Below, one piece after another: positions 37,967 through 49,131 of a DNA stretch of 64,000 bases. The stretch's first letter is position 1, and every line of letters begins with the position of its first letter. The translations under genes were made by a program, and so were the position numbers. The notes beneath the pieces were generated by a model, which ran no database searches, was not told the origin of the DNA, and saw only the letters and a list, made by a program, of their open reading frames with translations. The stretch covers positions 1-64,000 of the forward strand of contig JAJSAC010000012.1 of NCBI GenBank assembly GCA_024274915.1, written 5' to 3'. Source of the stretch: Thermodesulfobacteriota bacterium (GTDB lineage: Bacteria > Thermosulfidibacterota > Thermosulfidibacteria > Thermosulfidibacterales > B14-G1).

Positions 37967-39682
37967 ATGAGAGATAGGGAGTGGCTCATAAAACGGCCCC
38001 ACCAAGGCACGGTGGTCCGCTTGGCCCGGGAACTGGGGATTCCCAGGGCCATAGCATCGGTGCTGGTAAACAGGGGGCTCCAGAAAGCCAAGGAAGCCAG
38101 AGATTTCTTAGAACTTCCCCTTTCTGTGGTGGCTTCTCCATGGGCAATGGAAGGGATGAAACCGGCCGTCGAGCGGATGGAGATAGCAATAAATGAAGGC
38201 GAAAAAACCGTGGTATACGGTGACTACGACGCTGACGGTGTAACAGCCACCGCCCTCCTCCTGGACTACCTAAAATCCCGGGGAGCCCACGTATCCCACC
38301 ATATCCCCCACCGAGTGAAGTGGGGCTATGGCCTCAAGGCCCCTCTAATAGAAGAGCTAGCTGGAGAGAAAGCCCGGCTCCTTATTACAGTAGACTGCGG
38401 CATCTCTAACCACCGGGAGGTAGAGCTGGCCCGGAAATTGGGTATGGATGTCATCATCACCGACCACCACGAACCCCCTCCCCTGTTGCCCCCTGCCACA
38501 GCCATCCTCCACCCCAAACTGGGAAGCTATCCCTTCAGGGACCTGGCAGGAGTAGGAGTAGCCATGAAGCTAGTGGAGGCTCTAGCCCTAAGAGAAAGGG
38601 GAGAAGAAGGGAAGAGCCAGGCATGGCACCGATATCTAGATCTGGTGGCCTTGGGTACCGTGGGAGACATGGCCCTCCTCATGGGGGAAAACCGCTTCTA
38701 CGTCCGTTTTGGCCTCAAGAAGATAAACAAGGCCCCTCGCCCTGGTTTAGCGGCCCTCATGGAGGTGGCTGGTTGTAGAGATAGGACCGTCACCCCCTGG
38801 GAAATCTCCTTCCTACTGGCCCCCCGGGTAAACGCCGCTGGTCGCATGGGAGAAGCAGAAAAGGCTCTAGCCCTTCTCATCTCCCAGGACGAGGGAGAAT
38901 GTCTGGATCTGGCCCAAGAGCTCCAAAGGGAAAACCAGAGACGACAGAGAAGGGAAGAGGAGATTTTGACGGAAGCCTTGGAAATCCTAGACAGGGAGGA
39001 ACCTGGCCCTTTCATCCTGATAGGCAAAAAAGGATGGCACCCCGGGGTCATAGGCATCGTGGCCTCCCGTCTGGCGGAACGCTTCCAAAGGCCCGCTGCT
39101 TTGGTAGCCTTCTTCAAAGATGGATACGGCAGAGGCTCTGCTAGAAGCTACGGTCAGGTAGACATTTACACCATCCTCACCCGCTGCGCTACCCACCTCC
39201 AAGGGCTGGGTGGCCACCGGGCCGCTGCTGGCTTCACCTTAGAGGAGGAAAGGTTCCACATCTTCAAAGAGGCCCTGTGGCGGGAGACAGAACGGCTCAT
39301 TCCTTATCCATTACCTCCCCAACCCCTGGAGATAGAAGGGGAGGTAGAGATGGAAGAACTCAACGGCACCCTTCTTCGAGGGCTAAAGGCCCTGGAACCT
39401 TTCGGAGAGGGCCATCCCGAGCCCCTCTTCCTCCTGAGGGGAATATCGCCCCAGAGGGTGAGGAAAGTGGGGAACAACAACCACTTGAAGTTCGTGGCCG
39501 TAAAAGGAAAGATCGGTATCGAAGCCATCGCCTTTGGCCTAGGCCAACTGGCTGAAGACATGGCCAGGGGACCCGTAGACCTGGCCTTCACCCCAGAACT
39601 CAACCTGTGGAACGGAGAAAAATCCCTCCAGCTCAAAGTGAAGGCCATGAGTAAGGCCTCAGAAGATGAGCACCCTCTCTAA
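37967..39682 (+). CDS. recJ: Single-stranded-DNA-specific exonuclease RecJ
   Basis: VVYGDYDADGVTATALLLDYL, LITVDCGISNHREVELARKLGMDVIITDHHEPP, GLGGHRAAAGFTL. Confidence 0.95.
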   Translation: MRDREWLIKRPHQGTVVRLARELGIPRAIASVLVNRGLQKAKEARDFLELPLSVVASPWAMEGMKPAVERMEIAINEGEKTVVYGDYDADGVTATALLLDYLKSRGAHVSHHIPHRVKWGYGLKAPLIEELAGEKARLLITVDCGISNHREVELARKLGMDVIITDHHEPPPLLPPATAILHPKLGSYPFRDLAGVGVAMKLVEALALRERGEEGKSQAWHRYLDLVALGTVGDMALLMGENRFYVRFGLKKINKAPRPGLAALMEVAGCRDRTVTPWEISFLLAPRVNAAGRMGEAEKALALLISQDEGECLDLAQELQRENQRRQRREEEILTEALEILDREEPGPFILIGKKGWHPGVIGIVASRLAERFQRPAALVAFFKDGYGRGSARSYGQVDIYTILTRCATHLQGLGGHRAAAGFTLEEERFHIFKEALWRETERLIPYPLPPQPLEIEGEVEMEELNGTLLRGLKALEPFGEGHPEPLFLLRGISPQRVRKVGNNNHLKFVAVKGKIGIEAIAFGLGQLAEDMARGPVDLAFTPELNLWNGEKSLQLKVKAMSKASEDEHPL

Positions 39683-40643
39683 AGAAACTCTCATCCTCTC
39701 CATCCTCATCCAACACCTAGGAGAGATCGTCTCAGGGGAAGAGATGGCCCAGAGGGTGGGGGTGAGCCGCGTAGCCCTTCACAAACGGATAGACGCCCTC
39801 AAAAGACAAGGTGTACCGATAAAATCTATCCCTAGGAAGGGATACACACTGATGGAGATTCCAGATCTCCTCATCCCTCCCCTCTTTTTAACTCTACTCA
39901 AAAGCCGGGAAATGGGGAGAAACTACCACTTCCTGGAGCAGACGGACTCCACCAACCGAGTAGCCCGAGAACTGGCCCGTCAAGGAGCCCCGGAGGGTAC
40001 CCTGACGGTGGCTGAGAGCCAAACCCGGGGAAGAGGACGCCAGGGACGCTCCTGGTTCTCCCCAAAAGGAGAAAACCTCTACTTTTCTCTTATCATCAGG
40101 CCTTCCATCTCCATCCTTGAAGTACCCCAAATCACCTTCTTGGCCTCCGTGGCTCTCACCCATGTCATCAGGGAGAGACTGGGGCTAGAGGCCCTGATAA
40201 AGTGGCCCAACGACATATATATTAGAGGGAAAAAGGTGGCTGGCATACTGGTAGAGATGGAGAGCCAAGATGCTATACCCCGGTTTCTGGTGGTAGGGGT
40301 GGGACTCAACGTCAACACCCCTCCCGGAGGCTTCCCTCCCGAAATATCCACCAGGGCCACCTCCCTCATGATAGAAGGCGGAAAAGGACTCTTGAGGGCC
40401 CAGATCCTGGCCTGGTTCATGGAATCCCTGGAAAGCTGGTATCAAGATCTTAAAAAGGGCCACAAAGAGGAATTACTGACGTACTGGAGGCGGTACAACT
40501 ACACTCTAGGGCGTCTGGTGCAGCTGGAAGACGGCCGAGAAGGTTGGGCCGTGGGCATCACACCCCAAGGCTCTCTACTGGTGAGAACCTTGGGAGGCAC
40601 CCTACTGTCCATAGGTGCAGGAGACGTGGAAGTGGTAGAATGA
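39666..40643 (+). CDS. birA: Biotin-[acetyl-CoA-carboxylase] ligase / biotin operon repressor
   Basis: HTH N-terminus; TDSTNRVARELARQGAPEGTLTVAESQTRGRGRQGRSWFSPKGENLYFSLIIRP, IKWPNDI, KVAGILVEME. Confidence 0.95.
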   Translation: MSTLSKETLILSILIQHLGEIVSGEEMAQRVGVSRVALHKRIDALKRQGVPIKSIPRKGYTLMEIPDLLIPPLFLTLLKSREMGRNYHFLEQTDSTNRVARELARQGAPEGTLTVAESQTRGRGRQGRSWFSPKGENLYFSLIIRPSISILEVPQITFLASVALTHVIRERLGLEALIKWPNDIYIRGKKVAGILVEMESQDAIPRFLVVGVGLNVNTPPGGFPPEISTRATSLMIEGGKGLLRAQILAWFMESLESWYQDLKKGHKEELLTYWRRYNYTLGRLVQLEDGREGWAVGITPQGSLLVRTLGGTLLSIGAGDVEVVE

Positions 40644-41773
40644 AAAAAACCCTCTTCTCAAAACTACCCAACGAAGGGGGAAGGACAGTCTCCCACGCAA
40701 GAAAAAGCCTCATACCCTTTCTCCTTCTCTCCCTCTTCCTCCACCTGGCCTTCCTGGCCTTGGCCACCTGGACCCTGGAGAGGGCCCCCACCCCCTTCAC
40801 CACCCCGAAAGAGGAGAGGAAAATAGCCAAAAAGGCCGAAGAAAAGGCCAGGGTTAAAGTTAAAGAAAGGGAAAAGCTAGTTTACGTCAAAATTTTAGAC
40901 ATACCCAAACCTAAAAGGGAAGAAAAACCCCAAAAGGCCCACATCATCGCCCAGTACACCATGAAGAGAAAAGGACCCAAAGGCAAACAGGAAAGGTCCT
41001 CCATATCAGGGGAGTCCAGCTCCCTAAACTTCCAACCGGGACTCCCCATCACCCCTCCCAGCCCCCGCATAACACTGGTGCCGGGCCAGCAGCCCGTAGT
41101 CACTCCAAAGCTGGAGGCCCAGAAGGGGGAAAAAGGCAAAAACCAGAAGAGAAGGCCAAAGCTGGCTGAGAAAGGAGAAAAAAAAGAACCTCTTCCATCT
41201 AAAGGTAAAGGGCAGAAAAAGGAGGCCAAAGAAGGGCAAAAGGAGAAACCGGCCCAGGCCAAAAAGAAGGAAAAAAGCACACAAAAAAGGAAAAAAGTGG
41301 TGAGTGTACTTCCCCAGATGGGGCCCCAGACCAGGATAATTCCGCCCTTACCAAAGAGGAAAATTCCCCTGTTCGATCCTTCCCTCATCAATGAACAGTC
41401 TCATAAAATCGTCCCTCAGATGGGGAAAGGAGAGTCTCAAGAGATCTCTTTGGACACCACCAACTCCAAGTACATCTCTTATTTCAAGCACATCCGTGAC
41501 AAACTCTACCTGGTGTGGCGCTACCCCCTCGAGGCCAGAATGAGTGGTATCCAAGGAGTAGTACACATTCTCTTCGTCATAGAGCGCAGCGGCGAACTCA
41601 CGGAAGTGAAACTACTCAAGAGCTCGGGCTTCTACCTTCTAGACAGAGAAGCAATGAGGGCCCTGAGAGCCGCAGCGCCTTTCGGTCCCTTCCCCCCCGA
41701 CTGGCCCGACAAGGAGCTCCGCATCCGAGCCCGGTTCATTTACCGGATGTTTCGGTCACCCTTCCGCCGATAG
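40640..41773 (+). CDS. TonB-family energy transducer with Lys/Glu-rich linker
   Basis: Single TM near N-terminus; C-terminal YPLEARMSGIQGVVHILFVIERSGELTEVKLLKSSGFYLLDREAMRAL; ATGA overlap with birA. Confidence 0.85.
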   Translation: MKKTLFSKLPNEGGRTVSHARKSLIPFLLLSLFLHLAFLALATWTLERAPTPFTTPKEERKIAKKAEEKARVKVKEREKLVYVKILDIPKPKREEKPQKAHIIAQYTMKRKGPKGKQERSSISGESSSLNFQPGLPITPPSPRITLVPGQQPVVTPKLEAQKGEKGKNQKRRPKLAEKGEKKEPLPSKGKGQKKEAKEGQKEKPAQAKKKEKSTQKRKKVVSVLPQMGPQTRIIPPLPKRKIPLFDPSLINEQSHKIVPQMGKGESQEISLDTTNSKYISYFKHIRDKLYLVWRYPLEARMSGIQGVVHILFVIERSGELTEVKLLKSSGFYLLDREAMRALRAAAPFGPFPPDWPDKELRIRARFIYRMFRSPFRR

Positions 41774-42763
41774 AGTCCAGAGCTTCAAGGCCCTCCTCAC
41801 TTCCTCCATAGTATGCCGGGCCGCCTCCCGAGCCCTACGGGAACCCTCAAGAATGATCTCATCCACCAGAGATGGCCTGGCCTCCAGCTTCTGCCTCCCC
41901 TGGTGGATAGGCTCTAGAACCTCCATAAGGTGGTCGTAGAGGGCCTTCTTACAGTCTATGCAGCCGAAAGCCGCTGTCTTACATCCCTGGACGAGCTCCT
42001 CCCTTTTGCTTTCTGGAGTGAAGGCCCTGTGTAAATCGAAAACGGGGCATTTTTCCGGATCGCCTGGATCCGTGCGCCTCTTACGCTGGGTATCGGTCAC
42101 CATGGGACGGATCTTGTCCCATATCACCCGAGGTGAATCAGAGAGATATATAGCATTCTCGTAACTCTTGCTCATCTTTCTGCCATCCACCCCGGGCACC
42201 TTGGGTGACTCGGTGAGTTTAGGCTTGGGCTCGGGGAAGAGATTCCCATAGAGATAGTTGAACCGCCTGGCTATCTCCCGGGTGAGTTCCAAATGGGGCA
42301 ACTGATCCACCCCCACAGGCACGTAGTGGGCCTTGTAGATGAGAATATCGGCAGCCTGGAGCACAGGATAACCAAGAAAACCATAGGTGGCCAGGTCTTT
42401 ATCCTTCAGCTCCTGGCGGATCTCCTTATAGGTAGGATTGCGCTCCAGCCAGGATACGGGAGTGATCATGGAAAGGAGGATGTTGAGCTCAGCGTGTTCC
42501 AACACCAAGGACTGGAGAAAAAGGACACTCCGCTCCGGATCCAGACCCGCCGCCAACCAGTCTATAGCCATCTCCCGACAGTAGTAGGCCACCTCCGAGG
42601 GATCGGCATACTCCGTGGTGAGGGCATGCCAATCGGCTATAAAATAGAAACATTCGTATCCTTCTTCCTGGAGATCTACCCAGTTTTTCAGGGCCCCCAA
42701 GTAGTTGCCCAGATGGAGCACCCCCGTGGGCCTCATTCCGCTCAACACCCTTCTCATGTCCAT
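41756..42763 (-). CDS. trpS: Tryptophanyl-tRNA synthetase
   Basis: LSGMRPTGVLHLGNYLGAL, YPVLQAADILIYKAHYVPVGVDQLPHLELTREIARRFN, GRKMSKSYENAI. Confidence 0.96.
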   Translation of the reverse strand: MDMRRVLSGMRPTGVLHLGNYLGALKNWVDLQEEGYECFYFIADWHALTTEYADPSEVAYYCREMAIDWLAAGLDPERSVLFLQSLVLEHAELNILLSMITPVSWLERNPTYKEIRQELKDKDLATYGFLGYPVLQAADILIYKAHYVPVGVDQLPHLELTREIARRFNYLYGNLFPEPKPKLTESPKVPGVDGRKMSKSYENAIYLSDSPRVIWDKIRPMVTDTQRKRRTDPGDPEKCPVFDLHRAFTPESKREELVQGCKTAAFGCIDCKKALYDHLMEVLEPIHQGRQKLEARPSLVDEIILEGSRRAREAARHTMEEVRRALKLWTLSAEG

Positions 42764-42848
42764 CCCCCTCTCCCAATCTGCACGAGAAGGCTACTTACTA
42801 CAAAGACAGGTCTTTTTGAAGGGGATAGAGGGGAATAAATAGAGGATG

Positions 42849-44747
42849 TCAAGATCCACCGGTCCCCCAGCCCGGTTCCGGGATCTCAATGGCCCCCTTC
42901 ACCCAAGGCTCCAAAAGCCTATCCCTTAAGATCCACCCCCTTGAGTCCTCCCTCAAATCCAGAGACCCTATCACCACCTCTAAGCGCTTCTTGCCCCCTG
43001 GAAGCACAGAAATACGCCCCACAGCCACGGGGCCCACCACCCTCACCACCTCCAGCCCCTTCCGCCGGGCTACCTGAAGGATGGCGGCCTCTAGGCTCCT
43101 ATTCTCCGCCTCCATGGGAAGGAATAGACGACGCACCCGAAAGGTCTCCAAGACCCGGGGAATCAGAGATGCTCGAGAGGGAATCACCCTGGACACCACC
43201 AGGCCATCCAGTTCCTTCACGTCCCTCCGGAGAAGGGTGTTTCTGAGGGAGCTCCAAGCACCAAACCCCCTTACCACTCCCGCATCCACCAAAACCTGCT
43301 CCTCTCCCTGGAATAGAAGAGCCCTCCCCCTTTTGCCCATATCTAGGAGAAGAATCCCTTGGGAACGGGGAACGAAGAAGAGCATGAACACCATAAAAGG
43401 CAAGGCCCAAGCCCATCTCTTGCCTCGCCTCACCAGAAAGAAGGTGCCCAGCCCCAGAACCACCAAAACCGAAAAAAAGAGGGCCTCTCGCTGGGTGACC
43501 CACTGGGACACCCCTGGCAGAGAGGACAGGAGGGTTAACCCTTTTATAAATAAAGATATAAGAACCTTCTCCAAGAAGAGTACCCACCCCTGTAGGAAAG
43601 GGAAAGGAGTCAACAATAGATGGAAAAGGCCCAATATCACCAGAAGTCCGGCGGGCACAACAAAGAGAAGATTGGCCAGGGGTGAATAGGGAGAGAAGCG
43701 GTGGAAGTGATAGAGAATAAGGGGTAGGGTGAAAAGGGGCACTAGAAAAGCCATGGCCACGTACCCACCCAACCCTGCCCTCCACCCTTCCAGAGGCTCC
43801 ACCAACCTGATAACCACCAACACCCCCAACATGGCAGCAAAAGTGAGCTGAAAACCCACCTTAAAAATCACCAAGGGGTTGACCAGGGTCATGAGGAAAA
43901 AGGCCAGAACCAGGGCGCCCTCTAGACTTCTGTCTCGGTTCAAGAAGCGGGCCACCACCCAGCAGGCGATCATAACAAAGGCCCGGAGGGCCGAGGGAGG
44001 CATCCCCGTGACCAAGAGGTAGAAGAAGAGCAAAAAGAGGGCCGGTATCAGAGCCAGCCTGGAAGGGAGCCACGCCATAGAGGAGGGAGGGTAGAAAAGG
44101 GCCCCTGTTTTTAAGAACAACCTAACAATTGTGTAAAGGAACAAGAACACCACACCCATATGAAAACCGGAAACGGCCAGGAGATGACCAAGGCCTGTGG
44201 AGGTGAAGAGGCTTCTGGTCCCCCAATCCATCCCCTGACGAAAACCCAGCACCAAGGAGGAAACCACTGCCCCGGCCTCTTCCCCCAGGTCCTCCTTCAA
44301 ACGAGCCACACCCCAAGCCGCAAAATCCAGAGGAATCTGACGATAGAAGGGCAAAACCCTGGCCTTCAGCAACTCCCAATCCCTCACGTAAAGGGGAAAA
44401 ACAATTCCCCTCCGGGTGTACCAGGCCTCCCTGTCCATTCCATCGGGATTGCGAAACCCCCTCATGGACATCACCCGGCCCCTCACCAGAATCAGATCCC
44501 CTGGACGTGGGGCGTCTCCCCGTCCATGGAGCTCAGCTAAGAAGGGAGTAGCGAGGAGCACCTTATAGCTTTTTCCCCTTTTGAGGGGCAAGGAAACTAC
44601 GGTTCCTTTGAGGTTTGCCCAAGAACCAACAGGATGGGCATGGCGATAAGAGTAGAGCCGATTTTTTGCGATATAAACCCTGAAGAGGGAAATTGAATAG
44701 AATAGGAGGATCCCCCCTATTAGAAGGAGTTTCCCTTTCCTATTCAC
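42849..44747 (-). CDS. comEC: ComEC/Rec2 family competence membrane protein
   Basis: GLGHLLAVSGFHMGVVFLFLY, PPSALRAFVMIACWVVARFLNRDRS. Confidence 0.9.
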   Translation of the reverse strand: MNRKGKLLLIGGILLFYSISLFRVYIAKNRLYSYRHAHPVGSWANLKGTVVSLPLKRGKSYKVLLATPFLAELHGRGDAPRPGDLILVRGRVMSMRGFRNPDGMDREAWYTRRGIVFPLYVRDWELLKARVLPFYRQIPLDFAAWGVARLKEDLGEEAGAVVSSLVLGFRQGMDWGTRSLFTSTGLGHLLAVSGFHMGVVFLFLYTIVRLFLKTGALFYPPSSMAWLPSRLALIPALFLLFFYLLVTGMPPSALRAFVMIACWVVARFLNRDRSLEGALVLAFFLMTLVNPLVIFKVGFQLTFAAMLGVLVVIRLVEPLEGWRAGLGGYVAMAFLVPLFTLPLILYHFHRFSPYSPLANLLFVVPAGLLVILGLFHLLLTPFPFLQGWVLFLEKVLISLFIKGLTLLSSLPGVSQWVTQREALFFSVLVVLGLGTFFLVRRGKRWAWALPFMVFMLFFVPRSQGILLLDMGKRGRALLFQGEEQVLVDAGVVRGFGAWSSLRNTLLRRDVKELDGLVVSRVIPSRASLIPRVLETFRVRRLFLPMEAENRSLEAAILQVARRKGLEVVRVVGPVAVGRISVLPGGKKRLEVVIGSLDLREDSRGWILRDRLLEPWVKGAIEIPEPGWGTGGS

Positions 44748-44833
44748 CCTTTTCCACCTCGAAAAGTCTTCCGACTTTTCGAGGGAAGTCTACTCTTGAA
44801 CCCCGAAAAGCTCCACCACCCTTCGAAGGCCCC

Positions 44834-45121
44834 CTATTCTTCCACGAACTTCAGCTTTTTGCTGGGCTTAAACCTGACCACCTTCTGGGGAGGTATGGGG
44901 ACCTCCTCTCCCGTCTTCAGGTTCCGCCCTTTGCGCCTCTTGGACTGGTACACCTCAAAAGAGCCAAACTTACGGATGATAACGTCCTCTCCCTGGCTCA
45001 GGGCTTCAATCACCGTCTCCAAGACGGTGTTAACAGCCCTATCCGCCTGGGCCCTGGTGTATCCCAGCTCCTCCATGACCCTGGCTATGATGTCAGACTT
45101 GATCATCTTTCCCTCCTTCAC
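44834..45121 (-). CDS. HU/IHF family DNA-binding protein
   Basis: [84 protein letters not shown]. Confidence 0.95.
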   Translation of the reverse strand: MKEGKMIKSDIIARVMEELGYTRAQADRAVNTVLETVIEALSQGEDVIIRKFGSFEVYQSKRRKGRNLKTGEEVPIPPQKVVRFKPSKKLKFVEE

Positions 45122-46200
45122 TCCATACCCAGCCTTCTCAACTCCTCCGCCTGGCTGTGGGCGATCAAAGCCCCAATGATTTCATCCAGGTCGCCGTCCA
45201 ATATGGCTTCTAACTTATGGAGAGTCAATCCTATTCTATGGTCAGTGACCCTGTTCTGAGGAAAATTGTAAGTGCGAATCCTCTCGCTACGGTCCCCTGT
45301 GCCCACTTGGGACTTTCTATCCCGGGCAATCTTCTCCGCCCGCTCCCTCTCCATCATGTCCTTCAACCGGGCCCTAAGAATCCTCATGGCCTTCTCCCGG
45401 TTCTTGTGCTGGGAACGCTCGTCCTGACACTGCACCACAATACCGGTGGGAATATGGGTGATTCGCACCGCTGAGTCGGTGACATTGACGTGCTGGCCTC
45501 CTGGACCACTGGCCCTATAAACGTCTATCCTGAGGTCATCGGGATTGATCTCCACCTCCACATCTTCAGCCTCGGGCAGCACAGCCACGGTGACTGTGGA
45601 GGTATGGATCCTGCCCCCCGACTCCGTCTCAGGCACCCGCTGGACCCGATGGACCCCGCTCTCAAACTTCAGCCGAGAGTAGGCCCTCTTACCCTCTATA
45701 AGGACGATGGCCTCCTTGACCCCCCCCAGCCCTGTCACATTTAGATCCATGGGAGTGAACTTCCACCCCTGGCGCTCAGCGTAGCGCTGATACATCCTGA
45801 AGAGCTCGGCGGCGAAGAGAGCTGCCTCCTCACCCCCAGCTCCCGCCCGGATCTCCAGGAAGATATTCTTCTCATCGTTGGGATCCCTGGGCAGCAGAAA
45901 GCGCTTCAGTCGCTCCTCCAACACCTCCGCCCGCCCCTCTAGCTCCCTCAGTTCCTCCCGGGCCAACTCCCTCAGTTCCTCGTCCCCTTCCCTAAGTAAC
46001 TCCTGGGCCTCCTCCTCCCGGCCTGCCACCTCCTTCCACTCCCTAAAAGTGGAAACCAGGGGGGCCAAAGATTTGTGCTCCTTGGCCAGGCGCTGGTAGC
46101 GCTCGGGATCGGAAAAGAGCCGGGGGTCGGCCAGACTCCTCTCTAGCTCTGCAAACTTCTTCTCTATCTCCTTTAGCCTCTCAAGAATCACTGGATCCAT
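45118..46200 (-). CDS. prfA: Peptide chain release factor 1
   Basis: [67 protein letters not shown]. Confidence 0.97.
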   Translation of the reverse strand: MDPVILERLKEIEKKFAELERSLADPRLFSDPERYQRLAKEHKSLAPLVSTFREWKEVAGREEEAQELLREGDEELRELAREELRELEGRAEVLEERLKRFLLPRDPNDEKNIFLEIRAGAGGEEAALFAAELFRMYQRYAERQGWKFTPMDLNVTGLGGVKEAIVLIEGKRAYSRLKFESGVHRVQRVPETESGGRIHTSTVTVAVLPEAEDVEVEINPDDLRIDVYRASGPGGQHVNVTDSAVRITHIPTGIVVQCQDERSQHKNREKAMRILRARLKDMMERERAEKIARDRKSQVGTGDRSERIRTYNFPQNRVTDHRIGLTLHKLEAILDGDLDEIIGALIAHSQAEELRRLGME

Positions 46201-46874
46201 GCGAACTCTTCCCTCACCTCGTCCATCTTACCGCAGCTGAAACTCCCCTCCGGGCAGGGTCCCCTGATACAGGGGGGACCGGCATCTTGAAAGATGACGG
46301 GGGCCACCCTCTTGCAAAGCCTGAGCATCTCTTTGGCCATGGCTCGGATCTCCCACTGGGCCCTCCTGCAACACCTCAAAGAGAAAAAGTGTAGAAGTTC
46401 CCGGGCATTCATGGTGACAATGATCTTGGTTTCACACCCCGAGGGGAGGAGATATCGGGCATCCTCTTTGGGGATACCCATATCCAATAGACGACTATAA
46501 GCCTCCCGGCAGGTATCCATCACCTGTGCAAAGAGCTTCCTGGCCTCACCCTTCTCCTCCACCGTGGGGGGAAGAATGTACTCAAAATCCCCCTCTGCCA
46601 CGTAGCGCTGACTTTTCTGGGAATAAGAGGCAATGCGATGGCGCACCAATTGATGGGTAGTGACCCGGGATATGCCCTCTATGCCGAAGGTGAAGGAGGC
46701 ATGCTCCAGGACGGAATGGTGTCCCGAGGCCTTTATCTGCTCGACGAGCCTACCGAGAGAGGCACCCTCTTCTCTCACGATTTCCCGGATCCCCTTGGAA
46801 GAGTAACATAACCGGGCAGCAGTATAGACCACCCCCTCCGGATGGGGGGTGTAAGCCAAAAGTTCTACCTCCAT
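46188..46874 (-). CDS. thyX: FAD-dependent thymidylate synthase
   Basis: [42 protein letters not shown]. Confidence 0.95.
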   Translation of the reverse strand: MEVELLAYTPHPEGVVYTAARLCYSSKGIREIVREEGASLGRLVEQIKASGHHSVLEHASFTFGIEGISRVTTHQLVRHRIASYSQKSQRYVAEGDFEYILPPTVEEKGEARKLFAQVMDTCREAYSRLLDMGIPKEDARYLLPSGCETKIIVTMNARELLHFFSLRCCRRAQWEIRAMAKEMLRLCKRVAPVIFQDAGPPCIRGPCPEGSFSCGKMDEVREEFAWIQ

Positions 46875-46884
46875 AGAACACTGA

Positions 46885-47094
46885 TCACTTGTCCAGGCCG
46901 TACTTCTTCCTGAACTTCTCGGCCCGGCCCGTCACCTCTCTGGCCTTTTGCCTTCCGGTATAGAAAGGGTGACACTGGGAACAAACGGCCACATGAAGGG
47001 TGTCGCCTTTGGCCGTAGACCGGGTCTTGAAGGTGTTGCCACAGGCACAAGCCACTTCCACTACGTGGTAATCGGGATGAATTCCCTCCTTCAT
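46885..47094 (-). CDS. rpmE: 50S ribosomal protein L31 (Cys-containing, zinc-binding form)
   Basis: [43 protein letters not shown]. Confidence 0.96.
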   Translation of the reverse strand: MKEGIHPDYHVVEVACACGNTFKTRSTAKGDTLHVAVCSQCHPFYTGRQKAREVTGRAEKFRKKYGLDK

Positions 47095-47170
47095 TCTCTC
47101 TTACCTCCTTTTCTCAACGAATCGGCAGAAGAAGATAAAGGGAAAAGGCCAATCTTTCAAGTGAAAAAGC

Positions 47171-48628
47171 TTATCCCGGAGCAACCAGCCCTTTGGCCAT
47201 TCCATAGAGCTCTAGATACCTCTTGGCCGAAGCCCCCCAGGAAAAGTCACACTCCATGGCCCTCTTCACCAAAGTCCGCCACCTACCCCTATCCCCGTAC
47301 ACCCTGTGGGCCCTCTGGATAGCCGCCAAAAACTCCCCGGGCTTGAAAGCCTTGAACACAAAACCGTTACCCTCCCCTGTAGTTGGGTCGTACTCCTGAA
47401 TGGTATCGGCCAGCCCCCCCGTAGCCCTGACCACAGGTATCGTGCCATAACGGAGGGCTATCATCTGGCCCAAACCACAGGGTTCATAGCGGCTGGGCAT
47501 GAGGAGAAGGTCACATCCAGCATATATCCTCGAAGCCAGAACATCGCTGTACCCGATGTTAATGGAGACCATACTTCTGTACCTGTCCTGGAGCTCCAGG
47601 AGCACGTCGTGGTAACGCTTCTCCCCTGAACCTAGGATGATGAGCTGTATTCCCATGGACACCATATCCCCCACCACAGCGTGAACGAGATCCACTCCCT
47701 TCTGCTCCACCAAACGTCCCACCATGCCTGCCAGGGGAGCATCTACGGTCTCTAGCCCCTTCTCCTCCCTGAGTCGGACCTTATTTTCGTACTTGGCCTC
47801 CAGATGCTCCTTATCATAGTTCACGTATATCTTGGGATCGGAGGCAGGGTCCCATTCCTCGTAGTCTATACCATTTATCACCCCAAAAAGGCGATCAGAT
47901 TTTTTACGAAGTACCCCATCGAGACCGTAACCGAAACGCTCGGTCTGGATCTCCCTGGCGTAAGTGGGACTGACGGTACTCACCACCTGGGAAAAGATGA
48001 TACCTCCCTTCAGGTAGTTGACATTACCATAATACTCCAGGGCCTCCATGTGAAAGAGAGACCAGTCCAGACCGATGCTGGGGAGGACCTCCTTCTGGAA
48101 GACCCCTTGATACGCCAGGTTGTGGATGGTGAAGACAGTACCCACCCCCTCGAAGTCTGGATCGCTCCTGTAGTGGTGTTCTAAATAAACAGGGACCAGA
48201 GCTGTCTCCCAATCGTTACAGTGAATTACATCCACCCTCAAACTCAACGCCTTAACGGCATCCAGCACAGCTCTTGAAAAAAAAGCGAAACGATAGGGAT
48301 TGTCAGGATAATCCCCCTCTGGAGTTCCATAGGGATGGTCCCTGTAGAAGTACTCCCGATAATCTACGAGATAGACCGGCACCCCATGGACCGCCGTCTT
48401 CCATATGCCCGCCTTCCTCTCTTCACCGTCCATCCAGATAGATAGGGCCACCCCCGTATCTTCCAGCTCAGAACCACGTTTCTCCCAGATCTGCTTGTAG
48501 AGGGGCAGGAAAACCCACACATCCTCACCCAAACCTGCCAGGGCCTTGGGTAAAGACTCGGTCACATCTGCCAGCCCACCTACCTTGGCCAAAGAGGCCA
48601 TCTCCGACGAACAAAAGGCTATTCTCAT
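47171..48628 (-). CDS. glgA: Glycogen synthase
   Basis: SEMASLAKVGGLADVTESLPKAL, TIHNLAYQGVF, PSRYEPCGLGQMIALRYGTIPVVRATGGLADTI. Confidence 0.95.
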   Translation of the reverse strand: MRIAFCSSEMASLAKVGGLADVTESLPKALAGLGEDVWVFLPLYKQIWEKRGSELEDTGVALSIWMDGEERKAGIWKTAVHGVPVYLVDYREYFYRDHPYGTPEGDYPDNPYRFAFFSRAVLDAVKALSLRVDVIHCNDWETALVPVYLEHHYRSDPDFEGVGTVFTIHNLAYQGVFQKEVLPSIGLDWSLFHMEALEYYGNVNYLKGGIIFSQVVSTVSPTYAREIQTERFGYGLDGVLRKKSDRLFGVINGIDYEEWDPASDPKIYVNYDKEHLEAKYENKVRLREEKGLETVDAPLAGMVGRLVEQKGVDLVHAVVGDMVSMGIQLIILGSGEKRYHDVLLELQDRYRSMVSINIGYSDVLASRIYAGCDLLLMPSRYEPCGLGQMIALRYGTIPVVRATGGLADTIQEYDPTTGEGNGFVFKAFKPGEFLAAIQRAHRVYGDRGRWRTLVKRAMECDFSWGASAKRYLELYGMAKGLVAPG

Positions 48629-49131
48629 TCCCCTCTCTCCTTCTTCAACAGCATACTCTTCAAACGCCGCCTTTTAATGGGCCCCAAACGGTCTATAAAG
48701 AGGATGCCTTCCAAATGATCTATTTCATGCTGAAACATGCGGGCCAGAAGACCCTGTGCCTCCCAAACCCTTTCTCTACCATCCAGATCGATCCCCTTTA
48801 CCTCCACCCGTGCATAGCGCTTCACCCTCTCCCTAACACCAGGTACGCTGAGACAGCCCTCCTCTTCCACCGTCTCCCCTTCGTATGCGGTGATTACAGG
48901 ATTGATGAGACAGTGGGGTTTCCTTTGGGGAAACTCTGGATCAGAGAGGTCGAAGACTATGAGCCGGATGTTTTCCCCAATCTGGGGAGCGGCCAGGCCA
49001 ATACCGGGGGCCTGGTACATGGTCTCCAACATGTCCTCCACCAGCCGAACCAAGGCACCGTCCAGCTCCTTCACGTCCCTACTCTTCTTGTAAAGCAAGG
49101 GATGGGGAAAAGTGAGGATGGATCTAACCAT
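48625..49131 (-). CDS. def: Peptide deformylase
   Basis: GIGLAAPQIG, EEGCLSVPG, FQHEIDHLEGILFIDRL. Confidence 0.97.
   Translation of the reverse strand: MVRSILTFPHPLLYKKSRDVKELDGALVRLVEDMLETMYQAPGIGLAAPQIGENIRLIVFDLSDPEFPQRKPHCLINPVITAYEGETVEEEGCLSVPGVRERVKRYARVEVKGIDLDGRERVWEAQGLLARMFQHEIDHLEGILFIDRLGPIKRRRLKSMLLKKERGE

Noticed and set aside
37935-37975. Hairpin CTCTACC...GGTAGAG upstream of recJ
   Set aside because: Short imperfect stem without T-run or conserved element features; not enough to call a regulator.
41100-41300. Lys/Glu-rich repetitive stretch
   Set aside because: Periplasm-spanning linker of a TonB-like protein; such linkers are normally low complexity.
43099-43785. 228-aa minus-strand ORF
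   Set aside because: Alternative frame of comEC on the same strand; no recognisable motif.
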